This document shows, piece by piece, positions 5,314-5,982 of a DNA stretch of 5,982 nucleotides. Source of the stretch: Desulfobacca acetoxidans. Lineage in GTDB: Bacteria; Desulfobacterota; Desulfobaccia; Desulfobaccales; 0-14-0-80-60-11. The notes under the pieces are model-generated. The model was not told the origin of the DNA and ran no database searches. It worked only from the letters and a program-made list of their open reading frames with translations. The stretch covers positions 1 through 5,982 of the forward strand of contig DZCR01000185.1 in NCBI GenBank assembly GCA_022736495.1, in the 5' to 3' direction. Within the stretch, counting starts at the first letter, position 1. Every line of letters starts with the position of its first letter. The position numbers and the translations under genes are program-made.

Positions 5314-5982
5314 TTAGAAGTGGTAGTTGGCCCGGACCAGGAAGCTAAACTGGTTGAGCGGATCGATCTCGACATTATTGCCGGCAAAATCGTAATTGGG
5401 CTTGCAATAGCGCCACCGGAAGGCCGCATCCAGGGAAACGTTCTTCAGACACATAAAGCGAATGCCGGGTTCCACGACCAGGGCGACGTTGGTGGACCCA
5501 CTTGAACCAACCCCAAGACTGCCAAAATCCAAGTTGCTCCACACAATGGCGGGGCCTACCGCGATGTAAGGATTCACCCGGCCCGTCGGCACTTCAGAGT
5601 CAGGGAAGAATCCATAATGCGCCATAAACATGAAACTCCAGGTCACCTCATAGCCATCTGCTCTGGCGTGGGGAGGCAGGATGTTTGACAAGCCGGAGCC
5701 TCCCGACCACAGGCTCAGCCGGTTATAGGTAATATCGGTGAAGAAAGTGAAGTACTTCATCCAGTCAGGCCAGGCATAAGCGCCAAACCCTGAGTTGACA
5801 AAATCATAACCGATGGCCGCCCCACCTATCACTGAGGCTTTAAATTGCGTGTTTTCAAAATCGAATCCTCCAGCCTTAACGCTTGAATTCGGGGTAAAAT
5901 TGCCCCCGATTTCGCCGCCGACCCACATGGCGGACTGGGCCACGCCGGCAAACGCCAGCAGAGCAGCCATGAGCACTGCCAC
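5314..5982 (-). CDS. Outer-membrane beta-barrel protein, 5' end cut by window edge
   Basis: The frame stays open to the window end, so the gene probably begins just beyond position 5982; the GTG at 5980-5982 reads as an internal Val of a signal peptide rather than a secure start. Visible residues 1-18 are the hydrophobic part of a Sec signal peptide ending AQSA, with likely cleavage before MWVGGEIGG. The mature part of about 200 residues alternates polar and hydrophobic residues as in a small (probably eight-stranded) barrel: GAAIGYDF (54-61), YFTFFTDITYNRLSL (77-91), NPYIAVGPAIVW (137-148), VALVVEPGIRFM (166-177), VSLDAAFRWRY (182-192) and FSFLVRANYHF (212-222). The final Phe is the outer-membrane sorting signal for the BAM machinery. 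It resembles general OmpA-like/OMP_b-brl barrels; the exact role is not recognised. A strong terminator follows it, so it is not co-transcribed with livH by default. Confidence 0.85.
   Translation of the reverse strand: MAVLMAALLAFAGVAQSAMWVGGEIGGNFTPNSSVKAGGFDFENTQFKASVIGGAAIGYDFVNSGFGAYAWPDWMKYFTFFTDITYNRLSLWSGGSGLSNILPPHARADGYEVTWSFMFMAHYGFFPDSEVPTGRVNPYIAVGPAIVWSNLDFGSLGVGSSGSTNVALVVEPGIRFMCLKNVSLDAAFRWRYCKPNYDFAGNNVEIDPLNQFSFLVRANYHF

Noticed and set aside
1..5982. A CRISPR array, tRNA/rRNA gene, transposase, phage or defence system
   Set aside because: No spaced direct repeats, RNA gene folds or mobile-element protein motifs were seen on either strand; the genes form an ordinary transporter-plus-ligase locus.

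Overview
The window looks like a chromosomal segment of a GC-rich Gram-negative bacterium. The evidence is an outer-membrane beta-barrel protein ending in phenylalanine, long GC-rich genes with extensive antisense shadow frames, and AT-richer gaps carrying dispersed repeats. A branched-chain amino acid type (HAAT/Liv) ABC transporter next to a PaaK-like CoA ligase, together with heptanucleotide and AQAFQPV-type palindromic repeats, suggests an anaerobic deltaproteobacterium (Desulfobacterota, Syntrophobacterales/Desulfobacca-like). That placement is inference from gene content only.

All supported genes are on the minus strand, so the window reads transcriptionally from right to left. At the right edge (5314-5982) is the 3' part of an outer-membrane beta-barrel protein gene, cut by the window end and closed by a strong intrinsic terminator (5262-5287). 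After about 140 bases of leader or promoter DNA comes the apparent operon: livH (permease), livM (permease, overlapping livH by one base), livF (ATPase), livG (ATPase) and a paaK-like AMP-forming acyl/aryl-CoA ligase (147-1451). The last 146 bases (1-146) are AT-rich and hold no gene that I can see.

Together the genes describe an inner-membrane importer (two permeases, two ATPases) without its own substrate-binding protein in the window, followed by a ligase that could convert an imported carboxylate to its CoA thioester. The ATPase order is F before G, the reverse of the familiar H-M-G-F layout. The three gaps that separate genes inside the operon each hold something distinct: a degenerate 7-base repeat cluster (livM-livF), a REP-like palindrome inside purine/pyrimidine tracts (livF-livG), and a GC-rich hairpin plus a second hairpin at the ribosome binding site (livG-paaK).

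The most notable point is the ligase. It keeps most PaaK motifs but lacks the C-terminal catalytic lysine region (EGKAKR-like), carries Asn in place of the P-loop lysine, and has a changed substrate-pocket loop. It may therefore have a different substrate or a reduced adenylation activity. I found no CRISPR array, RNA gene, transposase or defence system. This is a transport/activation locus rather than a clearly new system.
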